From: Hahella sp. KA22
Lineage (GTDB): Bacteria > Pseudomonadota > Gammaproteobacteria > Pseudomonadales > Oleiphilaceae
Direction: 5' to 3'
DNA: 64,000 nt
NCBI RefSeq assembly: GCF_004135205.1
Contig: NZ_CP035490.1
Span: forward strand, 4,135,644-4,199,643
Of the stretch, positions 45,210-53,535 are shown piece by piece (within the stretch, counting starts at the first letter, position 1; every line of letters starts with the position of its first letter). Both the position numbers and the translations under genes were made by a program. The notes under the pieces are model-generated. The model was given only the letters and a program-made list of their open reading frames with translations. It was not told the origin of the DNA and ran no database searches.

Positions 45210-45325
45210 AGGACACCCACTTTTACCTCTTTAACGGCATATTGAGATTGAACGCACGGCCATTCCGTTTTCACTGCTTACCAGGACACCCATAATTTAT
45301 TATCGGTTGCTTACCAGGACACCCA
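45210..45325 (-). repeat. Three GTGGGTGTCC copies before the M23 protease gene
   Basis: GGACACCCA at 45211, 45283 and 45317; two are preceded by TTACCA. All in one orientation. The rest of 45182-45590 holds only promoter-type DNA. Confidence 0.75.
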
Positions 45326-45590
45326 ACTTCCCCCCACCCACCATGAGCTCCCGAAACTGAGCGCCACGCCTCATTTTTCTGCGACAAACACAACCAAAGT
45401 TTCAAGTTTCACCCATAACGCTTACGCCGCTTACACTAAACGGTATAGCGGATAACCCTTTACGGATAACCCTACCTCTGACCGGACGAGTCTAATTTCT
45501 GCCGTTTTACTGATTCCACCGGACCCGTCCTTCATACAGACTGCGCAAGATAATTCTAATACTTACAACTCAATCCCAAAGAGAAACCTC

Positions 45591-47492
45591 ATGAATAGGA
45601 TGATCAAGTCTATCCTGACCTGCGCGCTAACCGCTCTGCCGTTTTTCGCCCAAGCCTACGATAGCGATGCAATTCCCGACGACCAATTTATATATTCCTA
45701 CGACGAGATGCTGAACTTCGACGTGGCGGCGTACCTGGAAGAACATGCGCCTCACCTGAAAGATCAAGCAGACGTGATTACGCACTGGGCCGGTTACAGC
45801 ACCGTCAGCCCGAAAGTTCTGATGACCCTGATTGAAATGCAAAGCGGCTTGCTCAGCCATGGCGGACGTCAGTTCGCGGCCATGCAGCAGCCTATGGGCG
45901 AATTATCCTCCGAATCCGGCTTCAATGCGCAAGTGCAGGATATCGCCACTCGCCTCGCCACCAACTACTACAAAACAGTAGGGCAAGAGCAGCAGAACCT
46001 GTCTTTCGTGGGGCAAGGCATCGCCACAGAATCCCTGTCTGATGAATTGCGCAACAGCTCAGAGGGTGATATTGAGGAGTTCCAGGAGGTTTATCATCGC
46101 CTGTTCCCGGAAACCGCCCGCTCCGCCAGCACACCTTCGGCGGCCCCATCTCTGAATCGTTTTGCGGCGTACACACGCAATGCTGTACCACCGGATAATT
46201 TGCTGCAGCTGCCCTTCCCTGTGGGCGAGCAATGGTATTTCGGCGGCGCGCACACTTACACTGGCAGCGGCAGCTACCCGCTTTCCTCTCTGGACTTGAA
46301 CAACGGCGGCTACTGGGGCTCCAACACCTCCAACAAATGGGCGGTGGCGTCAGCAGGAGGCACCGCAGTTCGTCACTCTTCCTGTTTCGTTGAGGTGCTG
46401 CACGAAGGCGGATGGTCGACCACTTACTACCACCTGGACAACATTCAATTCCAGAATCGCGCCACGGTTTCCCGGAACCAGAAACTGGCGAACTACGCCA
46501 ATAACCAATCTCAAGCGCTCTGCGACGGCGGCAGCTCCACTGGCCCTCACCAACATTTCAGCTTGAAATATAACGGCAGCTACTTCCACCTCGACGGCGT
46601 CGCCCTGTCCGGCTACAAAGTGAAAACTGGCCGCTGGAGTTACGACGGCGACTGTAATTACTTCTGGTTGAGCAAAGACAACTATCGTTACTGCGCCAAT
46701 CGCTCCCTCAGCAACCCCGGCGTTCCCAATGGCGGCGATCCCGATGACGGAGGCGATGACGATAACGGCGGCGACGATGGCGGTGATGACAACAGCTCAG
46801 AAACCACTCTCCGCAACGGCCAGACCGTGCAGAACATGTCCGCCAATAAAGAAGACCTGAAGTACTACGTGTTGGATGTCCCTGCCGGCTCGCGCAATCT
46901 GTATTTCAAAATCAGCGGCGGACGCGGCGACGTGGATATGTACGTCAAACGTGATGGTCGTCCCGGCTTCAACAACTACAACTGCCGTCCATACACCACC
47001 ACTCAGGACGAGCAGTGCTATTACCGCACGCCACAGGCCGGCAAGTACTACATCATGCTGCACGCGTTCTCCAACTACTCAGGAATCTCTCTGCAGGTTG
47101 GCTATGAGAACGACAGCGATCAGGGCAATAACCGCGAAATGTCCAATGGCCAGGTGTACCGCAACCTGTCCGGCGCACAGGGTGAGAAATCTTATTTCCG
47201 CCTGAACGTGCCCGCCGGCGCTACAGACCTGCGTATTGAGATGTCCGGCGGAACTGGCGACGCGGACATGCACGTCATGTATCAGTCCCAACCGACGCTG
47301 AGCAACTACCACTGCCGCCCTTATTCGACCACTCAGGTGGAGTGGTGCTCCTGGCGCTATCCCTACGCCGGCACCTTCCACATCATGCTGTACGCCTTTA
47401 AGCCTTATTCAGGCATCCAGCTGGTCGCCACCTATAAAACAGGCTCTGGAGCCAGAGCCTCAATGAATTTGACGGAGCATATGGAGGAATAA
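45591..47492 (+). CDS. Secreted M23 metalloprotease, LasA-like, with two PPC domains
   Basis: A 633-aa exported protease. Signal peptide 1-22, propeptide about 23-195, M23A peptidase domain about 200-370 with zinc ligands H221 and D235 (GGAHTYTG, SSLDLNN) and H322 with H320 (GPHQHFSL), and H281 (YYHLDNI). Then an acidic linker (about 372-400) and two pre-peptidase C-terminal domains about 402-505 and 515-625. LasA-type enzymes cut glycyl bonds in peptidoglycan or elastin and can lyse other bacteria. Signal type and linker resemble other secreted proteins here; type II secretion is likely. A strong terminator follows. Confidence 0.9.
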   Translation: MNRMIKSILTCALTALPFFAQAYDSDAIPDDQFIYSYDEMLNFDVAAYLEEHAPHLKDQADVITHWAGYSTVSPKVLMTLIEMQSGLLSHGGRQFAAMQQPMGELSSESGFNAQVQDIATRLATNYYKTVGQEQQNLSFVGQGIATESLSDELRNSSEGDIEEFQEVYHRLFPETARSASTPSAAPSLNRFAAYTRNAVPPDNLLQLPFPVGEQWYFGGAHTYTGSGSYPLSSLDLNNGGYWGSNTSNKWAVASAGGTAVRHSSCFVEVLHEGGWSTTYYHLDNIQFQNRATVSRNQKLANYANNQSQALCDGGSSTGPHQHFSLKYNGSYFHLDGVALSGYKVKTGRWSYDGDCNYFWLSKDNYRYCANRSLSNPGVPNGGDPDDGGDDDNGGDDGGDDNSSETTLRNGQTVQNMSANKEDLKYYVLDVPAGSRNLYFKISGGRGDVDMYVKRDGRPGFNNYNCRPYTTTQDEQCYYRTPQAGKYYIMLHAFSNYSGISLQVGYENDSDQGNNREMSNGQVYRNLSGAQGEKSYFRLNVPAGATDLRIEMSGGTGDADMHVMYQSQPTLSNYHCRPYSTTQVEWCSWRYPYAGTFHIMLYAFKPYSGIQLVATYKTGSGARASMNLTEHMEE

Positions 47493-47509
47493 CATTTTCC
47501 GTCATCCGA

Positions 47510-47539
47510 AGCCCCCAAGATGCCCTGGGGGCTTTTTTT
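47510..47539 (+). terminator. Intrinsic terminator of the M23 protease gene
   Basis: AGCCCCC (47510-47516) pairs with GGGGGCT (47527-47533) and TTTTTTT follows, 18 bp past the stop codon. Confidence 0.9.
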
Positions 47540-47556
47540 ATTCAGCGCCACCCCCT

Positions 47557-47841
47557 CTATTTTTGACCTTTGTCGACAATTTTTTTCTCAAGATCCTTCC
47601 TGCGAATTAAGTCCTCTCCATTTTCCTTCTCGATAATCCAAAATCGTTCTCTCACTATAGCGACAGCGCCGGAGACATCCATGCAGCGCTCGCGTTCGGC
47701 ATCGTTCATCAATGAAATATCCAGACAAAAGGAATCGCCATATTCCCTCGCCAAAAGCTCTACGGCCTTGTTTAAATCCAGCGTCATCAGCATTTTTAGA
47801 GAGTGATATTTAAGGCAGGGATTTATTGTCACTTTATCCAT
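47557..47841 (-). CDS. Hypothetical protein, 94 aa
   Basis: A small charged, helical protein (LNKAVELLAREYG, DAERERCMDVSG, EKENGEDLIRRKDLEKKI). No family recognised, no signal peptide. It converges on the protease terminator. Ribosome site is poor, so coding status is uncertain, but composition is protein-like. Confidence 0.5.
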   Translation of the reverse strand: MDKVTINPCLKYHSLKMLMTLDLNKAVELLAREYGDSFCLDISLMNDAERERCMDVSGAVAIVRERFWIIEKENGEDLIRRKDLEKKIVDKGQK

Positions 47842-47983
47842 ATTTTCATCAACTTAAGAAGTAAACCAAGCATGAAGCGCAGAGATGAGCGGTCCTCGGT
47901 GAGTATACAGACACAGCTCCAATCTTTAGTGCTTCAACTAATATACATTCATGGTCCCAATCCCTGAATCTCCGGAGGCCTTT

Positions 47984-48493
47984 ATGAATGCGGATGAACT
48001 CAAAGCCTTGCAATCTCCCCTGAAACAGCAATACAAGGAAAAGCCGGAGACGGCGCTGATTACGCTGAAAGCGCAAGGGCGTATCGGCGAAGGAATCACT
48101 TGCAAGGTGGAGACTGGTAGAGCAATGGCGGAGGCGGGGCTGCATCCGGCGACGGGCGGCGATGGTTTATCGCTTTGCTCCGGCGATATGCTGCTGGAGG
48201 CCCTGGTAGCCTGCGCTGGCGTCACCTTGCGCGCTGTCGCCACGGCGACCGGAGTGGATCTGCAGGATGCAGTGATTCGCGCGGAGGGCGACCTGGATTT
48301 CAGAGGCACGCTGTCCGTCGCCAAAGAAGCCCCTGTCGGCTTCAAAGCCATTCGCCTGCATTTTGACCTCAAAAGCCAAGCGGATACAGAGCAACTCAGC
48401 TCCCTGATGAAACTGACGGAACGCTATTGCGTGGTCTATCAGACTTTGGCCCGCTCGCCGGACATCCATGTTGAGTATGTCGCAACATCATAA
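47984..48493 (+). CDS. OsmC/Ohr-family protein
   Basis: A 169-aa OsmC-type protein. Conserved cysteine region LVACAGVTLRAVATA with a second cysteine in RYCVVYQTLARS, the peroxidatic and resolving positions of OsmC proteins that reduce organic hydroperoxides. TGGDGLSLCSGDMLLEA precedes it. The ATG at 47984 has GGAGG six bases upstream and is preferred to an in-frame ATG 11 codons earlier. Confidence 0.8.
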   Translation: MNADELKALQSPLKQQYKEKPETALITLKAQGRIGEGITCKVETGRAMAEAGLHPATGGDGLSLCSGDMLLEALVACAGVTLRAVATATGVDLQDAVIRAEGDLDFRGTLSVAKEAPVGFKAIRLHFDLKSQADTEQLSSLMKLTERYCVVYQTLARSPDIHVEYVATS

Positions 48494-48561
48494 AAGCAGC
48501 TGACGACTCCACTCCTCTCGCGTGCTCTCATGCTCTCGCCTTTCCGCTCTCCTCGGCGGGT

Positions 48562-50148
48562 TTATGGCGCAAATGCCCCCGCACTGGCGTCCCGCCAGTC
48601 TCTCGCCCAAGTGCGGGGTAAGTCGTCGTCATCCAGCAGTTGGCCTGGAGTGAGGAATTCGTATAGCTCTGCGAAAGTTTCTACGCGCATGTCGCCAATG
48701 CGTCGGAAAATCAGCTCCGGGGAAATCTGACTCAGGCTGTCCACGCCCATGGCGTTCATCAGGTCCAGAAAACTGTGGATACTGCCCTGATGAAAACGAT
48801 AAACACGCTCGGCTTTATCTTCCACCACCAGCCCTTTATACAGCCAGGGGTCCTGGGTCGCGATGCCGGTTGGACAAGTGTTTTTGTTACACCGCAACGA
48901 CTGCACGCAACCCAGCGCGAACATCATGCCCCGTGCGCTGTTGCACAGGTCCGCGCCCAACGCCATGGCGCGAATCATATGAAATCCGGTCATGATCTTG
49001 CCGCTGGCGATGAGGCGAATATGGTCTCTCTTACCCACGCCAACCAAAGCGTTGTTGACGAACATCCAGGCGTCCCGGGCGGGCATTCCCAGTGAGTTGG
49101 AGAACTCCAGCGGCGCAGCGCCAGTGCCGCCTTCGCCGCCATCCACAGTGATGAAATCCGGCGTGACGCCAGTTTCCAGAATGGCTTTGCAGATGGATAA
49201 AAACTCTACCCGCCGCCCCACCGAGAGTTTGAACCCTACCGGTTTACCTCCCGACAGCTCACGCAGGTGAGCAATAAACTCCAGCATTTGCGTCGGGTTA
49301 TGAAACGCCCGGTGACGGGGTGGACTGATGACATCCTCCCCCATCGGCACTTTTCGGATTTCCGCCAGTTCCTCATTCACCTTACAGGCAGGCAGCACGC
49401 CGCCATGTCCCGGCTTGGCGCCCTGAGATAATTTCAGCTCGATCATGCGCACTTCGTCCCGCTGCGCCATGTCCTTGAACATCTCAGGATCAAAGTCGCC
49501 TTTGTGGGTGCGGCATCCAAAATAGGCGGTGCCAATCTGCCAGGTCAGATCAGCGCCCGCTTCCAGATGGTAAGGCGAAACCCCGCCCTCGCCAGTGTTA
49601 TGGGCAAACCCGCCTTTCTTGGCGCCGCGGTTCAACGCCCTGATCGCAGCCGGTGAGAGTGCGCCGTAACTCATCGCGCTGATGTTAAGCACCGAGGAAG
49701 AATACGGCTGTCGACATTGCTCGCCGCCAATCACCACGCGGGGTTCTTCTTTCAACGGCTCCGTTTCCGACAGCGCATGCGCCGCCCACTCGTAGCCGAC
49801 GCGATACACATCCCGTTCGGTGCCGAATGGCTTGGTCTCCAGAGCGCCTTTGGCGCGCTGATAGACAATGGCGCGAATCTCCCGGGGAATGGGGTGCGCA
49901 TCAATATTGGATTCTATGAAGTATTGCTGGATTTCCGGGCGAATCCGCTCCAGCCAGTAACGGGTGTGGCCGATCACAGGAAAATTTCGCAGGATCGCGT
50001 GTTCGGACTGCAGAACGTCATACAGCCCAATAGCGATGACCGGACCGAAAAAAATCAAAAACCACCAAACTGGCGGCCAGACCAGAGAAATCAACGCCAT
50101 TGCCGCCAACAAAGCTATGGATGTCTGGTAAAACCACCTTCTGATCAT
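48562..50148 (-). CDS. FMN-binding glutamate-synthase-like protein
   Basis: A 528-aa protein with two N-terminal membrane helices (about 5-45) and a GltB-type FMN/Fe-S synthase domain: MSYGALSPAAIRALNRGAKK, TVDGGEGGTGAAPLEFSN (FMN phosphate loop) and a cysteine cluster CVQSLRCNKNTCPTGIA that fits a 3Fe-4S site. It lacks the glutaminase domain of GltB, so it is not a full glutamate synthase; members of this group are membrane-linked oxidoreductases of uncertain substrate. Single gene. Confidence 0.85.
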   Translation of the reverse strand: MIRRWFYQTSIALLAAMALISLVWPPVWWFLIFFGPVIAIGLYDVLQSEHAILRNFPVIGHTRYWLERIRPEIQQYFIESNIDAHPIPREIRAIVYQRAKGALETKPFGTERDVYRVGYEWAAHALSETEPLKEEPRVVIGGEQCRQPYSSSVLNISAMSYGALSPAAIRALNRGAKKGGFAHNTGEGGVSPYHLEAGADLTWQIGTAYFGCRTHKGDFDPEMFKDMAQRDEVRMIELKLSQGAKPGHGGVLPACKVNEELAEIRKVPMGEDVISPPRHRAFHNPTQMLEFIAHLRELSGGKPVGFKLSVGRRVEFLSICKAILETGVTPDFITVDGGEGGTGAAPLEFSNSLGMPARDAWMFVNNALVGVGKRDHIRLIASGKIMTGFHMIRAMALGADLCNSARGMMFALGCVQSLRCNKNTCPTGIATQDPWLYKGLVVEDKAERVYRFHQGSIHSFLDLMNAMGVDSLSQISPELIFRRIGDMRVETFAELYEFLTPGQLLDDDDLPRTWARDWRDASAGAFAP

Positions 50149-50196
50149 GCGAACGCTCCCTATATGTGTCTGCGAGTATATGCCGGGCAGACGGTT

Positions 50197-50487
50197 TTAT
50201 CCGTTTTCGCGCACTTGTTCGATTTCTATCTGAATCAACTCAAGCAAACGATTAGTAAAAATATATTGAGGATAATAATCGTCGGTGGAAATACTGCTCA
50301 TCAGAAGGGAGAACTGGTCTTTACAGTCGTCCAGATTACTCAGTACGTTGTCGGACAAATCCTCGGCGCTCCTTATCTCGTCAAGCTGTCTCAACTTGCA
50401 AGTGATGTACGCAGTCGCCTGCTCGGGACGACAGTCAGGCTTGCCAAGTTTGTGCCAATCTTCATCAACCAAAGTCGTCTTGTTCAT
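50197..50487 (-). CDS. Hypothetical protein, 96 aa
   Basis: A small acidic helical protein (TAYITCKLRQLDEIRSAEDL, RLLELIQIEIEQVRENG). No family recognised. GAAAGA precedes the ATG weakly. It stands 48 bp downstream of the glutamate-synthase-like gene on the opposite side of its promoter; role unknown. Confidence 0.5.
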   Translation of the reverse strand: MNKTTLVDEDWHKLGKPDCRPEQATAYITCKLRQLDEIRSAEDLSDNVLSNLDDCKDQFSLLMSSISTDDYYPQYIFTNRLLELIQIEIEQVRENG

Positions 50488-50816
50488 GCTCTGTCTTTCA
50501 TTGGCGCGCTAACCCGGAGATGTGTCTTTTCCGCCCTATCCGCCGCGGACAGAATAAAGTATATGCCTTCACACTTCCAAGGGGAAAGTCATGCGCCGTC
50601 AATTGTAAGGTTTACAACCCGCTTGGAAAAAATGCCTTCAGAATCCGGGCGCTACGCCTTGATTTAATGGTTCCCCCGCCCTCATGACCCGTGCGTTGTT
50701 GAAATGTAGCCATGGCAAGAAAATTGCGGCGCTTATGAGGACACCCATCGCAGTGCAGGTTCAACGTTCTGGATCTGCGCCGCCCAAACGGATATCAGAA
50801 AACGGAAACATTCACT
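50488..50816. other. Intergenic stretch with one GGACACCCA copy
   Basis: This 329-bp gap shows no credible gene. It contains GGACACCCA at 50739 (preceded by CTTATGA), about 70 bp before the DJ-1-type gene. Confidence 0.5.
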
Positions 50817-51353
50817 ATGAATATCAATGAAGCAAAGGTTCTTATCATCGCCACCCACGGATTTGAACAATCCGAACTGGAAGTTCCACGGGACCGCCTG
50901 CGCGACGCGGGCGTCACGGTCCACGTGGCCTCTTTGGAAGCCGGGCGCATTCGGGGGTGGAGCGGAAAAGATTGGGGGGAGGAAGCCCCCGTGGACAAGA
51001 CCGTGCAAGACGTGGAGGTAGAGGACTACCACGCCCTGGTGTTGCCCGGAGGGCAGATCAACCCTGACTTGCTGCGGGTGGAGAAGACAGTGATTGACCT
51101 GATCCATAAATTCAACATCGCTGAAAAGCCTATCGCCGCCATCTGCCACGGCCCCTGGCTGCTGATCGAAGCCCAGATCGTCCGCGGCATTCGCGCCACC
51201 TCTTACAAGTCCATCATCACCGACATGAAAAACGCCGGCGCGGAATGGGTGGACGACGCCACCGTGCGCGACCGCAATATCATCACCGCCCGCCACCCAG
51301 GCGACCTCGACGCCTTTGTCAGCGCCGTCAAGGACGCTCTCGCCGCACTTTAA
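50817..51353 (+). CDS. DJ-1/PfpI-family protein
   Basis: A 178-aa protein of the class I glutamine-amidotransferase-like fold (PfpI/YhbO type): VLIIATHGFEQSELEVPRD, LVLPGGQINPD and the nucleophile C110 in AAICHGPWLLIEA with the following His (H111). Members act as proteases, deglycases or chaperones in stress. First of a run of stress-type genes up to 57 kb. Confidence 0.85.
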   Translation: MNINEAKVLIIATHGFEQSELEVPRDRLRDAGVTVHVASLEAGRIRGWSGKDWGEEAPVDKTVQDVEVEDYHALVLPGGQINPDLLRVEKTVIDLIHKFNIAEKPIAAICHGPWLLIEAQIVRGIRATSYKSIITDMKNAGAEWVDDATVRDRNIITARHPGDLDAFVSAVKDALAAL

Positions 51354-51392
51354 CTTACATCGTTCGCCGTGAGCAGATAAAGGAAGTTCGCC

Positions 51393-52217
51393 ATGCAGGA
51401 ACAGACTATCCGGTCATCATCGCCATTTTCGCGCGCCATTGTACATCGCGACCAATACCGGGCCCTGCATAGCCGCAACCTGTGGGCTCACTTTATGAAC
51501 ATGGCCCTGGCGCTCTGGCTCGTCTGCTCGCCAGCGCTGCGGGACTATAGCGAACCCGGCATGATATACAGCGATGTGATCGCGGGGGCGGTATTGCTGG
51601 TCTTCGCCGGGCTATCCCTGTCCTGGCGTTATAGCTGGGCGCGCTGGGTTTGCGCTGTAGTGGGGTTGTGGCTGATGTCGGCGCCGCTGCTATTCTGGAC
51701 ACCCAATGCAGCCGCTTATTTGAACGACACACTGGCCGGCATACTGGTTATCGGCTTCGCCATTGCATTACCGCCCTCTCCTGGCGTTTCCTCAAGAGCG
51801 GAGCTGGATGAAACCAACATTCCGCCAGGGTGGGATTTCAACCCCTCCAGCTGGTTTCAACGCCTGCCGATTATCGCCCTGGCGATGGTTGGCCTGCTGA
51901 TCTCGACGTATCTGTGCGCATACCAGTTAGAGCATATTCCCGAAGTGTGGGACCCATTCTTCACCGGCTCTCGCACTGATCCCCAAAACGGCGCGGAGGA
52001 AATCATCACTTCGTATGTGTCCGAAGCCTGGCCGGTTCCCGACGCCGGCGTGGGCGCGTTAACCTATGCGCTGGAAATCCTGTCCGGGCTGGTGGGATCG
52101 CACAAACGCTGGCGCACCATGCCCTGGCTGGTGGCGCTGTTCGGATTCATGATTGTGCCTCTGGGCATTGTCTCCATCACCTTCATCATTATTCAGCCTA
52201 TCTTGCTGGAAACCTGA
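51393..52217 (+). CDS. SPW-repeat / VKOR membrane protein, N-terminal part up to in-frame TGA
   Basis: A 274-codon ORF with about six to seven membrane helices: SPW-type repeats (about 25-135: NLWAHFMNMALALWLVCSPAL, WVCAVVGLWLMSAPLLFW) followed by a vitamin K epoxide reductase (VKOR)-like part with PVPDAGVGALTYALEILSGL and FGFMIVPLGIVSITFI. It stops at TGA (52215-52217), exactly where family members carry Trp before the CxxC redox motif; the same frame continues with CALC. AAGGAA lies eight bases before the ATG. Without the next part the protein lacks its disulfide centre. It may be a pseudogene, or TGA may be read through or a sequencing error. Confidence 0.7.
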   Translation: MQEQTIRSSSPFSRAIVHRDQYRALHSRNLWAHFMNMALALWLVCSPALRDYSEPGMIYSDVIAGAVLLVFAGLSLSWRYSWARWVCAVVGLWLMSAPLLFWTPNAAAYLNDTLAGILVIGFAIALPPSPGVSSRAELDETNIPPGWDFNPSSWFQRLPIIALAMVGLLISTYLCAYQLEHIPEVWDPFFTGSRTDPQNGAEEIITSYVSEAWPVPDAGVGALTYALEILSGLVGSHKRWRTMPWLVALFGFMIVPLGIVSITFIIIQPILLET

Positions 52218-52790
52218 TGCGCCCTCTGCCTGATTGCGGCCACCGCGATGTTGTTGCAGATCCCCTATTCACTGGATGAATTAGTGGCCACCGGTCAATT
52301 TCTGTATCGACGCAAACAGGCCGGACGCTCGCTGTGGCAGGTATTTTTCCTCGGTGATGAAGACAGCGGCGGACGCGTCGCGCCGGAGCCCAGCTTCGAG
52401 CAACGCCCGGCCGCCATCATGAAAGACGTCGTGGGCGGCGGCGTGGGGCTGCCCTGGAACCTCGCCGTAAGCATACTCATCGGCGTGGGTTTGATGTGCA
52501 CGCGACTGCTGTTCGGAACCGAGGGCGCGATGGCGGACTGGGATCATCTGATTGGATCGCTGACCATTACCGTAGCGGTGATTGCATTGACGGAGGTCGC
52601 AAGACCCGTACGCTTTCTATTGGTCCCGCTTGGCATTTGTTTATTGCTGACGCCCTTCGCCTACGGTCCAGGCTTTAACGCCTCTCTCGCCAGCCTGATC
52701 GCCGGCTTGGCGTTGATCCTGTTGAGCCTGCCGCGCGGCGACATCAGCAGGCGTTACGGTAACTGGAATCGCTGGATGTTCTTGCAATGA
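52218..52790 (+). pseudogene. C-terminal part of the SPW/VKOR protein after the in-frame TGA
   Basis: In frame with the preceding ORF, it starts CALCLIAATAMLLQIPYSLD, the CxxC motif and following helix of VKOR, and continues with GQFLYRRKQAGRSLW and four further membrane helices to a stop at 52790. A possible internal ATG is at 52248, with no ribosome site, and would omit the CxxC. The intact 191 codons show no other damage, so loss is recent or the TGA is tolerated. The complete protein would have 465 residues. Confidence 0.65.
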
Positions 52791-52796
52791 GCGGCG

Positions 52797-53021
52797 CTAT
52801 TTACGCCGCCAACGCCCGTCCCGCTTCACATATTTCTCTTTGACGGCAGACCATGCCACCCGACGCGCTGTTTCATCCCGCGAGGCGTCGCCGCGGCGGT
52901 CTTCGGGATCTCGATACTGATCCCAGGCATGATTGAACGCGGCCAGAAAGATTTCCTGCGCGTGCTTGGGCAGGACATGAGAGACATTGTTGGGCAGTTC
53001 GCTGAGGCGGTCATAAGGCAT
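52797..53021 (-). CDS. chaB: ChaB-family protein
   Basis: A 74-aa protein typical of ChaB: LPNNVSHVLPKHAQEIFLAAFNHAWDQY (core helix pair, shown in parts), then VAWSAVKEKYVKRDGRW. ChaB proteins are small partners of the ChaA cation exchanger and appear in many stress loci. AAGGAGG lies nine bases before the ATG. Confidence 0.85.
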   Translation of the reverse strand: MPYDRLSELPNNVSHVLPKHAQEIFLAAFNHAWDQYRDPEDRRGDASRDETARRVAWSAVKEKYVKRDGRWRRK

Positions 53022-53149
53022 TCTCCATCCCTCCTTGTGAGCATTTCCCGGCTGGTCTCACAGATGACGCCAGCCGTCCGCCTCTTTCACAAATCAAAAT
53101 TCAGGCCAGCTTATCCCAGCCGGTGTGCAAGTCGACCGAGTCGTCTTAT

Positions 53150-53386
53150 CAGGACACCCATCTTAACCTCATGGACTCAAGCCGCCTTATATCGCCTTAC
53201 ATGGACACCCACCCGTTCATCAATGTATTTCGATGCGATTCGAATCTGGACGCTATATGGACACCCATTGTTTTATCCAGACACCCACCGCAGCCCTGTC
53301 CTTATGCGGACACCCACAACAACGCCCCACTGCCTCCACGCCGAGGTCTTACCAAGACACCCACTTTAGATTACCAGGACACCCAC
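53150..53386 (-). repeat. Seven-copy GTGGGTGTCC cluster
   Basis: Seven copies of GGACACCCA(C/T) or near variants start at about 53152, 53203, 53259, 53279, 53308, 53355 and 53376, all in one orientation, 20 to 56 bp apart. Five have the exact nine-base core, two have AGACACCCAC. Spacers share no sequence. The surrounding gap 53022-53535 has no gene with a ribosome site. Confidence 0.85.
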
Positions 53387-53535
53387 TATAGACTGGCACG
53401 ACCCTTGTATCCCCTAACAGACAAGGAGGTCGTTTTCCGCGACGTTGGTCAGTCCGTAGCCAACGCCCCGCCAAAGCAGTGCGCAGCAGGAAGCGGCCGC
53501 ATCACTCATCAGATAAAGGAAAGTTGGAAAGAGTC

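Noticed and set aside
52215-52217. TGA as selenocysteine
   Set aside because: The position is occupied by Trp in family members and lies next to, not within, the redox cysteines; no stem-loop of SECIS type is evident after it.
53150-53386. CRISPR array
   Set aside because: Repeats of 10 bases with spacers of 10 to 46 bases of uneven length, and no cas genes anywhere in the window.
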